Shown here one piece after another: positions 1-7,773 of a stretch of DNA of 64,000 nucleotides. Below the pieces are notes generated by a model. The model worked only from the letters and a program-made list of their open reading frames with translations, did not search any database and was not told where the DNA came from. Origin of the DNA: Tepidamorphus gemmatus (GTDB lineage: Bacteria; Pseudomonadota; Alphaproteobacteria; Rhizobiales; Tepidamorphaceae); assembly GCF_004346195.1 (NCBI RefSeq), contig NZ_SMAK01000002.1, positions 1 through 64,000 of the forward strand, given 5' to 3'. How positions within the stretch are numbered: the first letter of the stretch is position 1; each line of letters begins with the position of its first letter. A program made the position numbers and the translations under genes.

Positions 1-662
1 CGACGGTCGGCGCGGATCGCGCCGGCGAGCCCGGCATTGGCGCCGGAGGTCCAGACGAGTCGGCCATGCCGGAACCAGCCGTCGGCGAACGGACCCAGCC
101 CGGACACGGTGAGGATACGATCGTCGGTGGCAGCGGTGACACTGCCCGTCGCCTTGAACGCCGCGGCGTCCAGATCGACCTTGCAGCGCGCATCGCCCAG
201 GTCCGCGTCGCAGATCCTCTGATAGGTGCGGCCCTGCGTCTGGTCGAGCGCCTGGGCGAGGCCGCGCAGCTCGGCGGTGAAGGCCAGCTCGCCTCGGATC
301 ACCTCGCCGATCGTCCCCCGGCGCATCAGCACGCGCTGATCGGGATCGGCCCAGTTCACCCGCCAGATCTCGACCTCGGCGCCGTCGTAGAGGCCGGCAC
401 GGATATCCGCTTCGGTAATGGCGGCCGAGGACAAGGCGCCGTCCACGTCGAGGTTGTCGACGGACAGGCCGAGGCTCGAGGCGATCTCGCTCGCCGAGAA
501 CCCGCTCGCCGCCTCGTAGATCACCCCGTCGAATTGGATCGGACGGTCGTGGTCGGTGAAGCCCATCACCTGTGCATCCGTCCGGGTAAGCTTCCAGCAC
601 CAGGCGAGCGTCGTGGTGCCCGTATCGAGGTGCGCCTGCATGCCCGCTGGAAGCGTCTTCAT
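1..662 (-). CDS. Phage tail-tip protein, DUF2163 (TIGR02218) family, partial
   Basis: This minus-strand gene starts at 662 (ATGA overlap with the preceding gene's stop) and runs off the left edge, so only about the first 220 codons are seen. The start reads MKTLPAGMQAHLDTGTTTLA, followed by a CWKLTRTDAQVMGFTDHD stretch and a Cys-containing TYQRICDADLGDARC segment. These are typical of the DUF2163 phage family, whose gene-transfer-agent relative is the gp13-like tail hub/tip component. Its place directly after a DUF2460 gene matches the usual tape measure-DUF2460-DUF2163 order in alphaproteobacterial prophages. By family it belongs to the distal tail near the host-recognition complex. The C-terminal half and the later tip and fibre genes lie outside the window. 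Confidence 0.85.
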   Translation of the reverse strand, partial: MKTLPAGMQAHLDTGTTTLAWCWKLTRTDAQVMGFTDHDRPIQFDGVIYEAASGFSASEIASSLGLSVDNLDVDGALSSAAITEADIRAGLYDGAEVEIWRVNWADPDQRVLMRRGTIGEVIRGELAFTAELRGLAQALDQTQGRTYQRICDADLGDARCKVDLDAAAFKATGSVTAATDDRILTVSGLGPFADGWFRHGRLVWTSGANAGLAGAIRADR

Positions 663-1294
663 CGCCTGATCTCGATAAGCGGAATGGAGGTGATCGACCC
701 GAGGCGCTCAACGTCCATGGTGATGTCGAGCCGGTCGGTGTCGAAGCGCACCGGCACGTCGAACTCGAAGCCGGCGGTGACGGCTAGGCCGTTCCCGGGC
801 GGCGTCATGAAGGTGACGATGCCGGTAGTCTCGTCGAGCGTGTAGTGGACGCCCGGAGTCCGCAGCACGCCATTGACGGCAACCTGCACCGTTCCCGAGA
901 CCGGTTTGACGATGGCGCGCGTCCAGGATTGCGCGCCGGAGGCGTAGTGCTTCACCAGCTGGAACGCCGTCGTCGTGCCGTCGCCGGTGCCGATCTGCTG
1001 GTCGGTTACCGCTGGCGTCTGCGACGGCAGGCAGGACTTGAAGTCGGCCCAATCCTTGAACCGGAAGCCGTGGAGCCGACCGTTCCGCGCCTCGAAGAAG
1101 GCGACGACGGCGGCGAGATCGCCGGCGCGGCGGATACCGTAGGCCACATCATAGCGCCGGCGCGAATTGGCCCAGCTGGCGTTGCGTTCCTCGAAGCCCG
1201 AAGCAAGTTCGACAATGCGCGTGCGGCGCTCCGGTCCGCCGCGCGCGCCGCGGCTGATGTCGTCGGGAAACCGCACCTCGTGAAACGCCATCAC
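659..1294 (-). CDS. Phage distal tail protein, DUF2460 (TIGR02217) family
   Basis: A 211-residue protein. The N-terminus MAFHEVRFPDDISRGARGGP, the HGFRFKDWADFKS block and a beta-rich C-terminal half ending ITSIPLIEIRR are hallmarks of the DUF2460 family (gp12-like in gene transfer agents). The family forms the distal tail ring that joins the tail tube to the tip. The start overlaps the tape-measure stop by 4 nt and the stop overlaps the next start, so translation is probably coupled through the tail operon. The second Met (MAFHEV) is an equally plausible start. Confidence 0.88.
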   Translation of the reverse strand: MMAFHEVRFPDDISRGARGGPERRTRIVELASGFEERNASWANSRRRYDVAYGIRRAGDLAAVVAFFEARNGRLHGFRFKDWADFKSCLPSQTPAVTDQQIGTGDGTTTAFQLVKHYASGAQSWTRAIVKPVSGTVQVAVNGVLRTPGVHYTLDETTGIVTFMTPPGNGLAVTAGFEFDVPVRFDTDRLDITMDVERLGSITSIPLIEIRR

Positions 1295-3735
1295 AACCCC
1301 CGCGATCCGAAGGCGACCGCCCGCGCGATGTCGGAGGCGATCTGCGTGCGGGACTGCCGGAAGCTCTCGGCATCGCGGGCATTGATCGTGACGTTGACGG
1401 TCGGCGCGGCGGTGGTGCCGTAGCCTGCTGCCTCTCGCCGCGAGAGCACGCGCTCACCACGTTGCAGGATCGCAGGCACTTCGTCGGGCCTGAGCCCCGC
1501 CCAGCCACCGGAATGCATGCGTGGCGCTCCGGCAAAGGCCAGTGCGGGCACGATGCGGCCCGGTCCCGCAGAACCGACCATGCCGCCGGCGTGCAGGATG
1601 TTGGCGAAGATCCCGCCGCCGAGATTGCCCAGAACACCGGAAAGCACGCCTGCCAGCGGGCCGAGGATGAAACGCCGGGCTGCTAGCTGTGCCAGATCGG
1701 CGATCAGCGAGGTGACCAGGTCGCCGAACTTCAGCCTGCCGGTCTTCACGAACTGCCCCACCGCGTCCTCGGCGCTGCGGAACGCTCCCACCAATGCGTT
1801 GCCGATGTCGCCGCCGATCTCCCGGGCCCGGCCGGCATAATCCGAGAGCGCCGCCGTCACCGCCTGCCAGCCGGTCAGCGCACGCTCCGCCCCTTCGCCA
1901 GTGGCGGTTCCGGCATCGCGGGCAGCACCTCCGGCGCCATTGGCCGCGGCAGTGGTGTCATCGAGCCTGGCCGCCAGTGCATCGGCGGAGGTCGCGGCGT
2001 CCGTCAGCGCGGTCTCGGCCTCCGTGCCGGACCCGGTCACGGCATCCTTCAGCGCCTGCCAGGCGGCCAGCGGCCGGGTCGCTGCATCGGTCAACATACC
2101 CGCGGCCTCGCGATAGGCATCGGCTCGGGCGCGGGCGTCCTCGGCCATGGCCCCGAGGCCGAGATCGGGCGGTGCGATATAGGTCCGAGAAAGCGCCGCC
2201 GAGAACGCATCGGCCGCCGCGGTGCCGGCCGCCGTCGCCACCCCCTCGAACGGGTTGTCGATCCGGCTCAGGTCCACCGCGTCGAGCGTGCCGATCCGCA
2301 CGCCGCCTTCGCCGGTCGCCCATTCCGGCAGCAGGGCCAGCGCGGCGTTCAGCGTCTCGATGAAGCTGTTGATGCGGGTGACGACGCCGTTCAGCATCGT
2401 CTCGACCCCGCCGATCAGACCGTTCGCGGCCTGGTAGGCGAAATCGCCGATGGCACCCGGCAGGCTGCCCCAGATCGCCACCGCGCCGTCATAGGCCCCT
2501 TGGAAGATCGCGACGGTGCGGTCGCCGAAACTCACGACGCCCGCGACGGTCCCGTCGAGCGCCGAGAGCGCGGCGGCCTTCAACCCCTCCCATCCGGCCG
2601 CCATGCGAGCCAACGCGGCGTCGAGCGCGAGCCCCACCCGCGACCAGACCTCGGAGGCCAGATCGGAGAGCAGCCGGAAGGCCTCGCCGATCCCGCCCAC
2701 GCGGGCGACAAATTGGGACAGCTGAAAGATCAGCTCGCCCACACCGACGATCAGCGCACCGATGCCGGTGCGGATCAGCGCCCCGCGCAGGACGACAAGC
2801 GCCGTGGCGAGACCGCGGACCGAAAGCGCGGCAGCGGCCAGCCCGGCGACCCAGCGACCCGCGAGGAAGGTTGCGAAGGTCACGGCATAGGTGGTCAGGC
2901 GGCCGATATTGTCGAAGAGACCGCGGATCGCGATGCCGAGCGGGCCGGTGCGGCTGGCAATGGCCGCCATGGCGTTGGCAACCGCTTCGAGCGCCGGGGC
3001 CGCGGCGACGGCCAGCTGGTTCGAGAGGCCGCGCCAGATCAGCCCGAGCCGGGAGATCGCGTCGTTCGTGCGCTCGATCTGGTCGGCGTCCTGCTCCGAG
3101 ACCACGACGCCGAAGGCGAGCACGTCCTCCGTCGCCTGGCGCAGCGTCGCGGTGTCGATCCGCGACATGGCGATGGAGCCTTCCTCGCCGAAGAGCTGGC
3201 CCGCGACGGCCGCGCGCTCGGCGGCAGGCACGAAGCTCTCGATGGCCGCGTTGATCGCGCCGACGCGCTGGTCCAGCGGCAGGGCGATCAGCTCGTTGGC
3301 GGAAAGGCCGAGCCGCTCCAGCGCATCGGCGGCGGGGCCGGTCCCGGCGGCCGCCTGGCTCAGTCGCCGCGTCAGATCCTTCGTCGCCTGCTCGATGCCG
3401 GACATGGACACGCCCGCCAGCTCGCCCGCGCGTTCCAGCGTCTGGATCGAGGCGACCGTGGTGCCGAGCGACTGAGCCAGCTTGGCCTGCGCATCCATCG
3501 TTTGTAGGCCGGACCGGATCATCGCCACGCCAGCAGCGGCAGCGGCGGCCACGGCAGCCGCTGCCGCGACCCGCACCCGCCGCGAGAAGGCCGCCAGCCG
3601 GGCGTTCGCCGCCTCCATCTCCCGGCTCAGCCGTCCGAAGCCGCGCGATCCGGCCTCACCGACACCTTCCAGTTCGGCGCGCACCTGCCGTCCGCCGACC
3701 GCAGCAAGACGGACGCTGACGCGTTTCTCGGCCAT
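1291..3735 (-). CDS. Phage tail tape measure protein
   Basis: An 814-residue protein, rich in Ala and Gly and largely helical. An Ala-rich hydrophobic stretch lies at about residues 55-75, and a second weakly hydrophobic region (about 270-330) could span the host membrane during DNA injection. The early segment with QSLGTTVASIQTLERAGELA resembles the lambda-type tape-measure N-terminal region. The C-terminal part (MHSGGWAGLRPDEVPAILQRG) is the conserved tail of these proteins in alphaproteobacterial prophages. The length of such proteins sets tail length; 814 residues suggests a siphovirus tail on the order of 120 nm (general ruler relation, inferred). AAGGAG lies 8 nt before the start. The vapBC-like cassette separates this gene from the tail chaperones. 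Confidence 0.88.
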   Translation of the reverse strand: MAEKRVSVRLAAVGGRQVRAELEGVGEAGSRGFGRLSREMEAANARLAAFSRRVRVAAAAAVAAAAAAGVAMIRSGLQTMDAQAKLAQSLGTTVASIQTLERAGELAGVSMSGIEQATKDLTRRLSQAAAGTGPAADALERLGLSANELIALPLDQRVGAINAAIESFVPAAERAAVAGQLFGEEGSIAMSRIDTATLRQATEDVLAFGVVVSEQDADQIERTNDAISRLGLIWRGLSNQLAVAAAPALEAVANAMAAIASRTGPLGIAIRGLFDNIGRLTTYAVTFATFLAGRWVAGLAAAALSVRGLATALVVLRGALIRTGIGALIVGVGELIFQLSQFVARVGGIGEAFRLLSDLASEVWSRVGLALDAALARMAAGWEGLKAAALSALDGTVAGVVSFGDRTVAIFQGAYDGAVAIWGSLPGAIGDFAYQAANGLIGGVETMLNGVVTRINSFIETLNAALALLPEWATGEGGVRIGTLDAVDLSRIDNPFEGVATAAGTAAADAFSAALSRTYIAPPDLGLGAMAEDARARADAYREAAGMLTDAATRPLAAWQALKDAVTGSGTEAETALTDAATSADALAARLDDTTAAANGAGGAARDAGTATGEGAERALTGWQAVTAALSDYAGRAREIGGDIGNALVGAFRSAEDAVGQFVKTGRLKFGDLVTSLIADLAQLAARRFILGPLAGVLSGVLGNLGGGIFANILHAGGMVGSAGPGRIVPALAFAGAPRMHSGGWAGLRPDEVPAILQRGERVLSRREAAGYGTTAAPTVNVTINARDAESFRQSRTQIASDIARAVAFGSRGL

Positions 3736-3754
3736 CGGTCAGACTCCTTGCTTT

Positions 3755-3767
3755 CGCCTTATAGGCG
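3755..3767. promoter_or_regulatory. Short inverted repeat in the vapBC / tape-measure gap
   Basis: The arms CGCCT and AGGCG flank TAT, between the divergent starts of the tape measure (minus) and the antitoxin gene (plus). Type II antitoxins usually repress their own promoter through such repeats, so this is a candidate VapB operator. The arms are only 5 bp, so the call is tentative. Confidence 0.3.
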
Positions 3768-3805
3768 TCTTACGTTTATGCCATCGATCAAGTGAAGGTA
3801 TGACC

Positions 3806-4018
3806 ATGGCCGAGACCGCGACCCTGTCCTCGAAGTTCCAGATCTCGATCCCCAAGGCGATCCGGGCCGCCCAGCACTGGGAGGCCGGGCTGACCTTTGC
3901 CTTCATCCCGAAAGGCACGGGCGTCCTGCTGGTCCCGGTGCCCAAGCGGGACGCGCTGAAGGGGCTCGCGCGTGGCGCGTCCGCCACCGATTATCGCGAC
4001 CGGACGGATCGGTTCTGA
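3806..4018 (+). CDS. AbrB/MazE-type (VapB-like) antitoxin
   Basis: A 70-residue protein starting MAETATLSSKFQISIPKAIR, the swapped-hairpin AbrB/MazE DNA-binding fold. The acidic/polar C-terminus (ATDYRDRTDRF) would wrap the toxin. Two ATGs lie close together (3800 and 3806). GAAGG at 3794-3798 is 7 nt before 3806 and only 1 nt before 3800, so 3806 is chosen. The stop overlaps the PIN toxin start by one base (TGATG). The cassette lies antisense inside the prophage tail operon, as a moron would. Confidence 0.85.
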   Translation: MAETATLSSKFQISIPKAIRAAQHWEAGLTFAFIPKGTGVLLVPVPKRDALKGLARGASATDYRDRTDRF

Positions 4019-4398
4019 TGATCCTCGTTGACACGTCGGCGTGGATCGAGTGGCTCATCGGCTCGCCGACCGGCGAGACGCTGTCCGAACATCTGCCCGA
4101 ACAGGGCGAATGGCTGGTCCCGACCATGGTCCAGCTCGAGTTGGCGAAATGGCTGACGCGCGAGGTCGGCGAGGACAAGGCCGATCAGGTCGTCGCCTTC
4201 ACGCAGGTCTGCCACGTCGTCCCGCTCGACACCGAGATCGCGCTGGCGGCCGCGGAAGCCTGCCGCGAGCACAAGCTCGCCACCGCCGACGCCATCATCT
4301 TCGCAACCGCCCGCGCACAGGGCGCGACGCTGCTGACCTGCGACGCGCATTTCGAGGGGCTGCCCGGCGTCTCGCTGATCGAGAAGATCAAGACCTGA
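4018..4398 (+). CDS. PIN-domain (VapC-like) ribonuclease toxin
   Basis: A 126-residue PIN domain. It shows MILVDTSAWIEW with the first acidic residue at Asp5, Glu in VQLELAKW, Asp in TADAIIFATA and Asp in TCDAHFE: the four metal-binding acids of PIN nucleases. VapC toxins cleave tRNA or rRNA when not bound by antitoxin. The gene is coupled to the antitoxin by a one-base overlap. Its last 11 nt overlap, on the opposite strand, the end of the frameshifted tail chaperone. The stop leaves no room for an intervening promoter or terminator. Confidence 0.9.
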   Translation: MILVDTSAWIEWLIGSPTGETLSEHLPEQGEWLVPTMVQLELAKWLTREVGEDKADQVVAFTQVCHVVPLDTEIALAAAEACREHKLATADAIIFATARAQGATLLTCDAHFEGLPGVSLIEKIKT

Positions 4399-5067
4399 AA
4401 CCCGGGGCGCCATTCGCCGCCAGCTCCTCGTTCAGCTTCCGGACCATCACCGCCTCGATGACGGGCAGCAGTTCGGCCATGGCGGGTGCGGAGATGCCGA
4501 GCGCGTCACCGAGCGCCAGCGCCGCCGACATGTCCCAACCGATCACCGCGCCGGGCAGCACACGCAGCTGGCCGCCGAGACGGCCGACCAGGTCCCAGAC
4601 CTGCCAACCCTCCGGTGTTTCCGGACGGTTCAGCCGCGCCGGGCAGTCCGGGCAGATTTGCGTGCAGGCGTCGCAGTATCGCTCGCCCCCGCCGAAATAC
4701 CATTCGGCGAGAGCGCGGAGGCGTTTTTTTCCTGCTCCAGCAGCAGACCCTTCGAGACGTAGGTCAGCTGAAAGGCCTCGAAGATCGGCCAGATATCGAG
4801 CAGCGCGTCGATGGACTCGGGGCTCGGGTCGATGGGATTGCCGTCCGCATTGCCGATACCCTCCCAGGCGAGCACCGCGCGGCGTGCCAGCGCCTTTGCG
4901 AAGGCGACCGCGCGTTCCTCGTCGGAAGCCTCCTCCGGCACCGCCTCGACAGCCGGATCGCTGCGCGTCGCCACCATCAGCGCGGTGGTCAGCGGGCGCA
5001 GCTGCACCCGCACGCCGGGCGAGAGGTCATGCCAGCGCGGGGTGTTGGTCAGGTCGAGCGTCAGCAT
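4388..5067 (-). CDS. Tail assembly chaperone, long form made by -1 frameshift (gpGT-like)
   Basis: This is the product expected if ribosomes slip back one base at 4723-4729. The first 115 residues are shared with the short form, then 111 residues come from the -1 frame, giving 226 aa. After the slip the protein reads RLRALAEWYFGGGERYCDAC and contains a four-cysteine cluster (CDAC then CPDC, spaced like a small zinc knuckle). It continues with a helical region and stops at 4388-4390. No start codon with a ribosome-binding site was found for the second frame alone. In lambda the G/GT pair, made in a fixed ratio by the same kind of shift, loads tape measure and tube. Here the pair also sits between tail tube and tape measure, apart from the inserted vapBC. 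Confidence 0.75.
4630..5067 (-). CDS. Tail assembly chaperone, short form (gpG-like)
   Basis: The unshifted product is 145 residues, starting MLTLDLTNTPRWHDLSPGV. The helical core has IDALLDIWPIFEAFQLTYVS before the slippery site. Beyond the slippery site the frame gives a low-complexity tail rich in Ser, Ala, Thr and Arg, consistent with a frame under little constraint. The start overlaps the tail tube stop by one base (TGATG). Position, size and slippery site all fit the lambda gpG role; sequence similarity to gpG itself was not tested. Confidence 0.75.
   Translation of the reverse strand: MLTLDLTNTPRWHDLSPGVRVQLRPLTTALMVATRSDPAVEAVPEEASDEERAVAFAKALARRAVLAWEGIGNADGNPIDPSPESIDALLDIWPIFEAFQLTYVSKGLLLEQEKNASALSPNGISAGASDTATPARKSARTARRG
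4723..4729 (-). promoter_or_regulatory. Programmed -1 ribosomal frameshift site, A AAA AAC
   Basis: On the minus strand the heptamer A AAA AAC lies with AAA and AAC as zero-frame codons, which is the X XXY YYZ arrangement used for -1 slippage. The zero frame ends 93 nt later with low-complexity coding. The -1 frame stays open for 111 codons with conserved-looking protein. Tail chaperone genes of many siphoviruses use such a site. Confidence 0.8.
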
Positions 5068-6008
5068 CAATAGGTCTCCACATCGTTCACGAGGGTTGCG
5101 GTGCACATCCGGCCGACGGTGCTGTCGCGGGCGGCCTGCCAGTCGAAGGTCGCCTGCACGCCCTGCGGCCCGGAGATTTCGATGCGCGGGCGCGGCAGGT
5201 AGACGGCGTGTACGGTGAAGGTGAGGCTCTCGCCGGACGGCAGGACGTAGGCGAACTCCATCTCGCAGGCCTCGCCGTTGATCGCCTGCGTCACCAGCGT
5301 CTGGTCGGCGAAGCGGACCTCGATCCGGCCGGTCAGCGCCGCGATGGACGGGTCCGCGCCGTCGATGCGCCCGTCCGAGCGGATGGTCTCGATCCGGTCG
5401 AGGTTGTTGGCATAGGTGATTTCCGCCGAGACCACATTGCCGAGTGCGGTGCCGTTGCGCGTGATCGCCCCGTTGAAGTGGCCGAAGCGCTTCAGCTCCA
5501 GCGCAGCGGGCGTTCCGGCGCTGGTCGTCGTGCCCACCGTCTCGCCCTGCGCCACCAACCGCGCCGTCGCGGTCAGCAGTCCCGACCGCTGCATCTGCCA
5601 GGTGATCTGGTCGAGCACGCAGCCGGAATACATCGCGTAGCGCGGCACCTCCGGCATGCCGGTCTCGATCGACATGCTGGGCAGCGTCCATGACCCCGAC
5701 TGAAACTCGTGGGTGTACGGCGCCTCCGCGCCGGTGGTCGTGGGTGCGCCGAACGCCGCCTTCAGCCAGAACCCGAAGGCCTCCGCGTCGAGCGGCACGA
5801 CGACATCGCCGTCTGCCGTGACCGCGTCCTTGATCGGCGCCAGCGGATCGCGGCCGTAGCCCAGCAGCTCCGAGTTCAGCAGCGGCTGCTCCGCGCCGAG
5901 CGAGGTGCTGGCGAACGGCATCTTCGTGAAGCCGCTCGCCGGCGGCGTGCCATAGGTGGTCTCGAAGGCGAGCGCCATCTGCGCCCGCGCTCCTTGCGCG
6001 CGTGCCAT
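5067..6008 (-). CDS. Phage tail tube protein
   Basis: A 313-residue protein, starting MARAQGARAQMALAFETTYG. The sequence is beta-rich with alternating hydrophobic residues throughout (for example GHFNGAITRNGTALGNVVSA and FTVHAVYLPRPRIEI) and no membrane segment, as expected for a stacked-ring tube subunit. It lies between the tail terminator and the chaperone pair, the standard place for the major tail protein. The stop overlaps the chaperone start by one base. By family it polymerises into the hollow tail around the tape measure. Confidence 0.85.
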   Translation of the reverse strand: MARAQGARAQMALAFETTYGTPPASGFTKMPFASTSLGAEQPLLNSELLGYGRDPLAPIKDAVTADGDVVVPLDAEAFGFWLKAAFGAPTTTGAEAPYTHEFQSGSWTLPSMSIETGMPEVPRYAMYSGCVLDQITWQMQRSGLLTATARLVAQGETVGTTTSAGTPAALELKRFGHFNGAITRNGTALGNVVSAEITYANNLDRIETIRSDGRIDGADPSIAALTGRIEVRFADQTLVTQAINGEACEMEFAYVLPSGESLTFTVHAVYLPRPRIEISGPQGVQATFDWQAARDSTVGRMCTATLVNDVETY

Positions 6009-6031
6009 GTCGGTGTCCTTGTCTCAGAGAA

Positions 6032-6451
6032 TCAGGTGAGCGGGTCGGCGCTCGCGTAGTGCAGCACCACAGGGATGACCGCCGCCTTGAGCGTCGCGGC
6101 TCCTTCGACGGCGAGATCGATTGGCCGCGGCGCCTCGGCCTCGACCCAGTCGCAGAGCCCGCCGAGCGTGCGGTCAGCGGCGAGTACCGCGCCGATGCTG
6201 GCGGTCAACGTGTCGAAGTCGGCGTCACGGTCGGCGCCCTGCACGACCGCCTCGATCTCGGCGCGGTGCTGGTAGTGGTAGCGCAGCGGCGACAGCGTCA
6301 CCTCGGGCTCCCCCGGCTCGCCGTCGCGGAGGATCAAGAGGCCCCCGGCCGGCACGCGCTCGGGCAGCACGTCGCCGCGGAGCGCGGTGGCTGGTAGCGT
6401 CTGCAGCATGGCGTGCAGCGCGGCGAGGATGGTTTCGCGTGGGGTGGGCAT
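6032..6451 (-). CDS. Phage tail terminator / minor tail protein
   Basis: A 139-residue protein starting MPTPRETILAALHAMLQTLP. The short N-terminal helix and mixed alpha/beta body (LSPLRYHYQHRAEIEAVVQG; IPVVLHYASADPLT) resemble tail-completion proteins that cap the tube and join it to the head (gpU-like). The assignment rests mostly on position directly upstream of the tail tube gene. ParDE has been inserted just upstream of it in the operon. Confidence 0.65.
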   Translation of the reverse strand: MPTPRETILAALHAMLQTLPATALRGDVLPERVPAGGLLILRDGEPGEPEVTLSPLRYHYQHRAEIEAVVQGADRDADFDTLTASIGAVLAADRTLGGLCDWVEAEAPRPIDLAVEGAATLKAAVIPVVLHYASADPLT

Positions 6452-6491
6452 CGAGCCCTCGAAGCTGCGAGATAGGTCTGGATGGGTCCGG

Positions 6492-6827
6492 TCAGTCTCC
6501 CCGATGCAGAAGCTCTGTCAGCCGCGCGGGCAGATCGCGCCGGCCGTGCAGGAAATCGATGACGATCACCCGGTCGGGCTCGTCCAGGAAGACGATCAGG
6601 TGCTCGCCGGAGCGGGTGAAGCGCAGATCCTCGGGCAGGCGCGGGTCGATCACCTTGGCGCAGCTCTGCCACGGCGCCTCGCCCCGCGCGATTGCCGCGC
6701 AGCGGTCGATCAGGTCGGCTTCATAGGCCTCGGCCTGTCGCGGGCCGAATGTCTCGATGGTCCAGAGCGCGATGTCGAGGAGCGATGCTTTGGCTGCCCG
6801 CGTCAGGCGCCACGGCTTGCCGCTCAC
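6492..6827 (-). CDS. parE: RelE/ParE-family toxin
   Basis: A 111-residue protein with the ParE fold signature: an N-terminal helical pair (LTRAAKASLLDIALWTIETF), then the beta-strand block ending VIVIDFLHGRRDLPARL, where ParE proteins keep the R-x-D-(L/P) ending. ParE toxins poison DNA gyrase. Its start overlaps the antitoxin stop by 4 nt. It lies co-directionally inside the tail operon, between the tail terminator and a connector gene, and is not part of the morphogenetic set. Confidence 0.85.
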   Translation of the reverse strand: MSGKPWRLTRAAKASLLDIALWTIETFGPRQAEAYEADLIDRCAAIARGEAPWQSCAKVIDPRLPEDLRFTRSGEHLIVFLDEPDRVIVIDFLHGRRDLPARLTELLHRGD

Positions 6828-7081
6828 CTCGCCGACCGCGCGGCGCGGAAGGCCCGCCGGATGGCGTCCTCACCCGAGCCCTCGGCAAGATCGCCGCGCC
6901 GGGCCTGGTCGAGGCCGGTCTCGAGCCGCGCGCGCAGGGCGTCGAGTTGCGCCTCCTCGCGTTCCAGAAGCCGCAGCCCCGCGCGCAGGGCCTCGCTGGC
7001 GTTCTGGTAGCGCCCCGAGGCGACCAGACGATCGACCAGCGCGGACTGGCTTTCGGTGAGGACGACGTTTCTCGTGGCCAT
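6824..7081 (-). CDS. parD: ParD-like antitoxin
   Basis: An 85-residue protein from ATG 7081, MATRNVVLTESQSALVDRLV. The ribbon-helix-helix N-terminus is followed by GRYQNASEALRAGLRLLE, the conserved CopG/ParD second helix, and a charged C-terminal toxin-binding helix. GGAG lies 8 nt before this ATG. An in-frame start further upstream (7114) would cover the palindromic operator and is less likely. It is translated just ahead of parE, the usual order. Confidence 0.88.
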   Translation of the reverse strand: MATRNVVLTESQSALVDRLVASGRYQNASEALRAGLRLLEREEAQLDALRARLETGLDQARRGDLAEGSGEDAIRRAFRAARSAR

Positions 7082-7096
7082 GGCGCATTCTCCTTC

Positions 7097-7115
7097 ATTG
7101 GCAATATATGCCAAT
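7097..7115. promoter_or_regulatory. ParDE operator palindrome
   Basis: The perfect inverted repeat ATTGGCA-ATATA-TGCCAAT lies 15 nt upstream of the parD start. Its AT-rich centre on the minus strand would also serve as a -10 region. ParD-type ribbon-helix-helix proteins repress through such sites, so the cassette probably has its own autoregulated promoter inside the tail operon. Confidence 0.65.
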
Positions 7116-7140
7116 CAGAGGAAGCTGTCGACCATGGGCG

Positions 7141-7773
7141 TCAGAGGCGGGTTTCAACCCACTTCGCCACGATCAGCCCCGGCACGCTGTCGAGCGCTTG
7201 CTCGGCGTCGCGGTCGAGATCGAGCCGCTTCGGCAGCTTGACCTGCGGCACCAGCAAAAAGATTGGCGCGGTGACCTGGTTGCGACCTGTCTTCGAGCGT
7301 GACGCCACCGCCTGGCCGCGGGTGTTGATGCGGGCGCGGTCTGCGACCAGCAGGCTCGGCCCGCGGCGGCGATAGACGAAGCGCAGGCGCAGGCCGGTGC
7401 GGCGCTCCCATTCGCCGGGAGTGATCTTGCCGCCGCGCAGGCCACGCCCTGCGGCTTCGGTCGGGATCGCGAGCCAGAACCCCTCTTTCGAGCGGATCAG
7501 CGGGCCGGTGTCGTGGGCGCCGACGATGACCGGGGCCTTTGACCAGACCAGCGCCGCGGCGTTCAGGCTCTCGCCGGCCTTCGGATAGGTCTGGCTCCGG
7601 ATCGAGTTCGCCAGCCGCCGTCCGAGCCCCGCGCCGGTGATCTGGCCGCGCCAGGCGGCCTTCAGCCCGGTTCCGGCCTCGCGCATGGCAGCGGTGACGG
7701 CCTTCTCGCCGGCCTTCACCTCGGCGGCCATGGCGGCGACAAGGTCCGGCGTGATGTCGAGCTTCAGCTTCAT
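7141..7773 (-). CDS. Phage connector / minor tail protein, DUF6441-like
   Basis: A 210-residue protein from ATG 7773, MKLKLDITPDLVAAMAAEVK. The N-terminal helix (VTAAMREAGTGLKAAWRGQI) is followed by a compact region with FWLAIPTEAAGRG and ERRTGLRLRFVYRRR. This pattern matches the DUF6441 prophage family found between capsid and tail genes, possibly the HK97 gp10-type neck role (inferred from position). The start overlaps the previous gene's stop by 4 nt, marking it as part of the structural operon. Confidence 0.65.
   Translation of the reverse strand: MKLKLDITPDLVAAMAAEVKAGEKAVTAAMREAGTGLKAAWRGQITGAGLGRRLANSIRSQTYPKAGESLNAAALVWSKAPVIVGAHDTGPLIRSKEGFWLAIPTEAAGRGLRGGKITPGEWERRTGLRLRFVYRRRGPSLLVADRARINTRGQAVASRSKTGRNQVTAPIFLLVPQVKLPKRLDLDRDAEQALDSVPGLIVAKWVETRL

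Noticed and set aside
4506-4703. 65-codon minus-strand frame near the tail chaperone
   Set aside because: A third frame within the frameshift region, with basic low-complexity residues; the -1 frame explains the DNA better.
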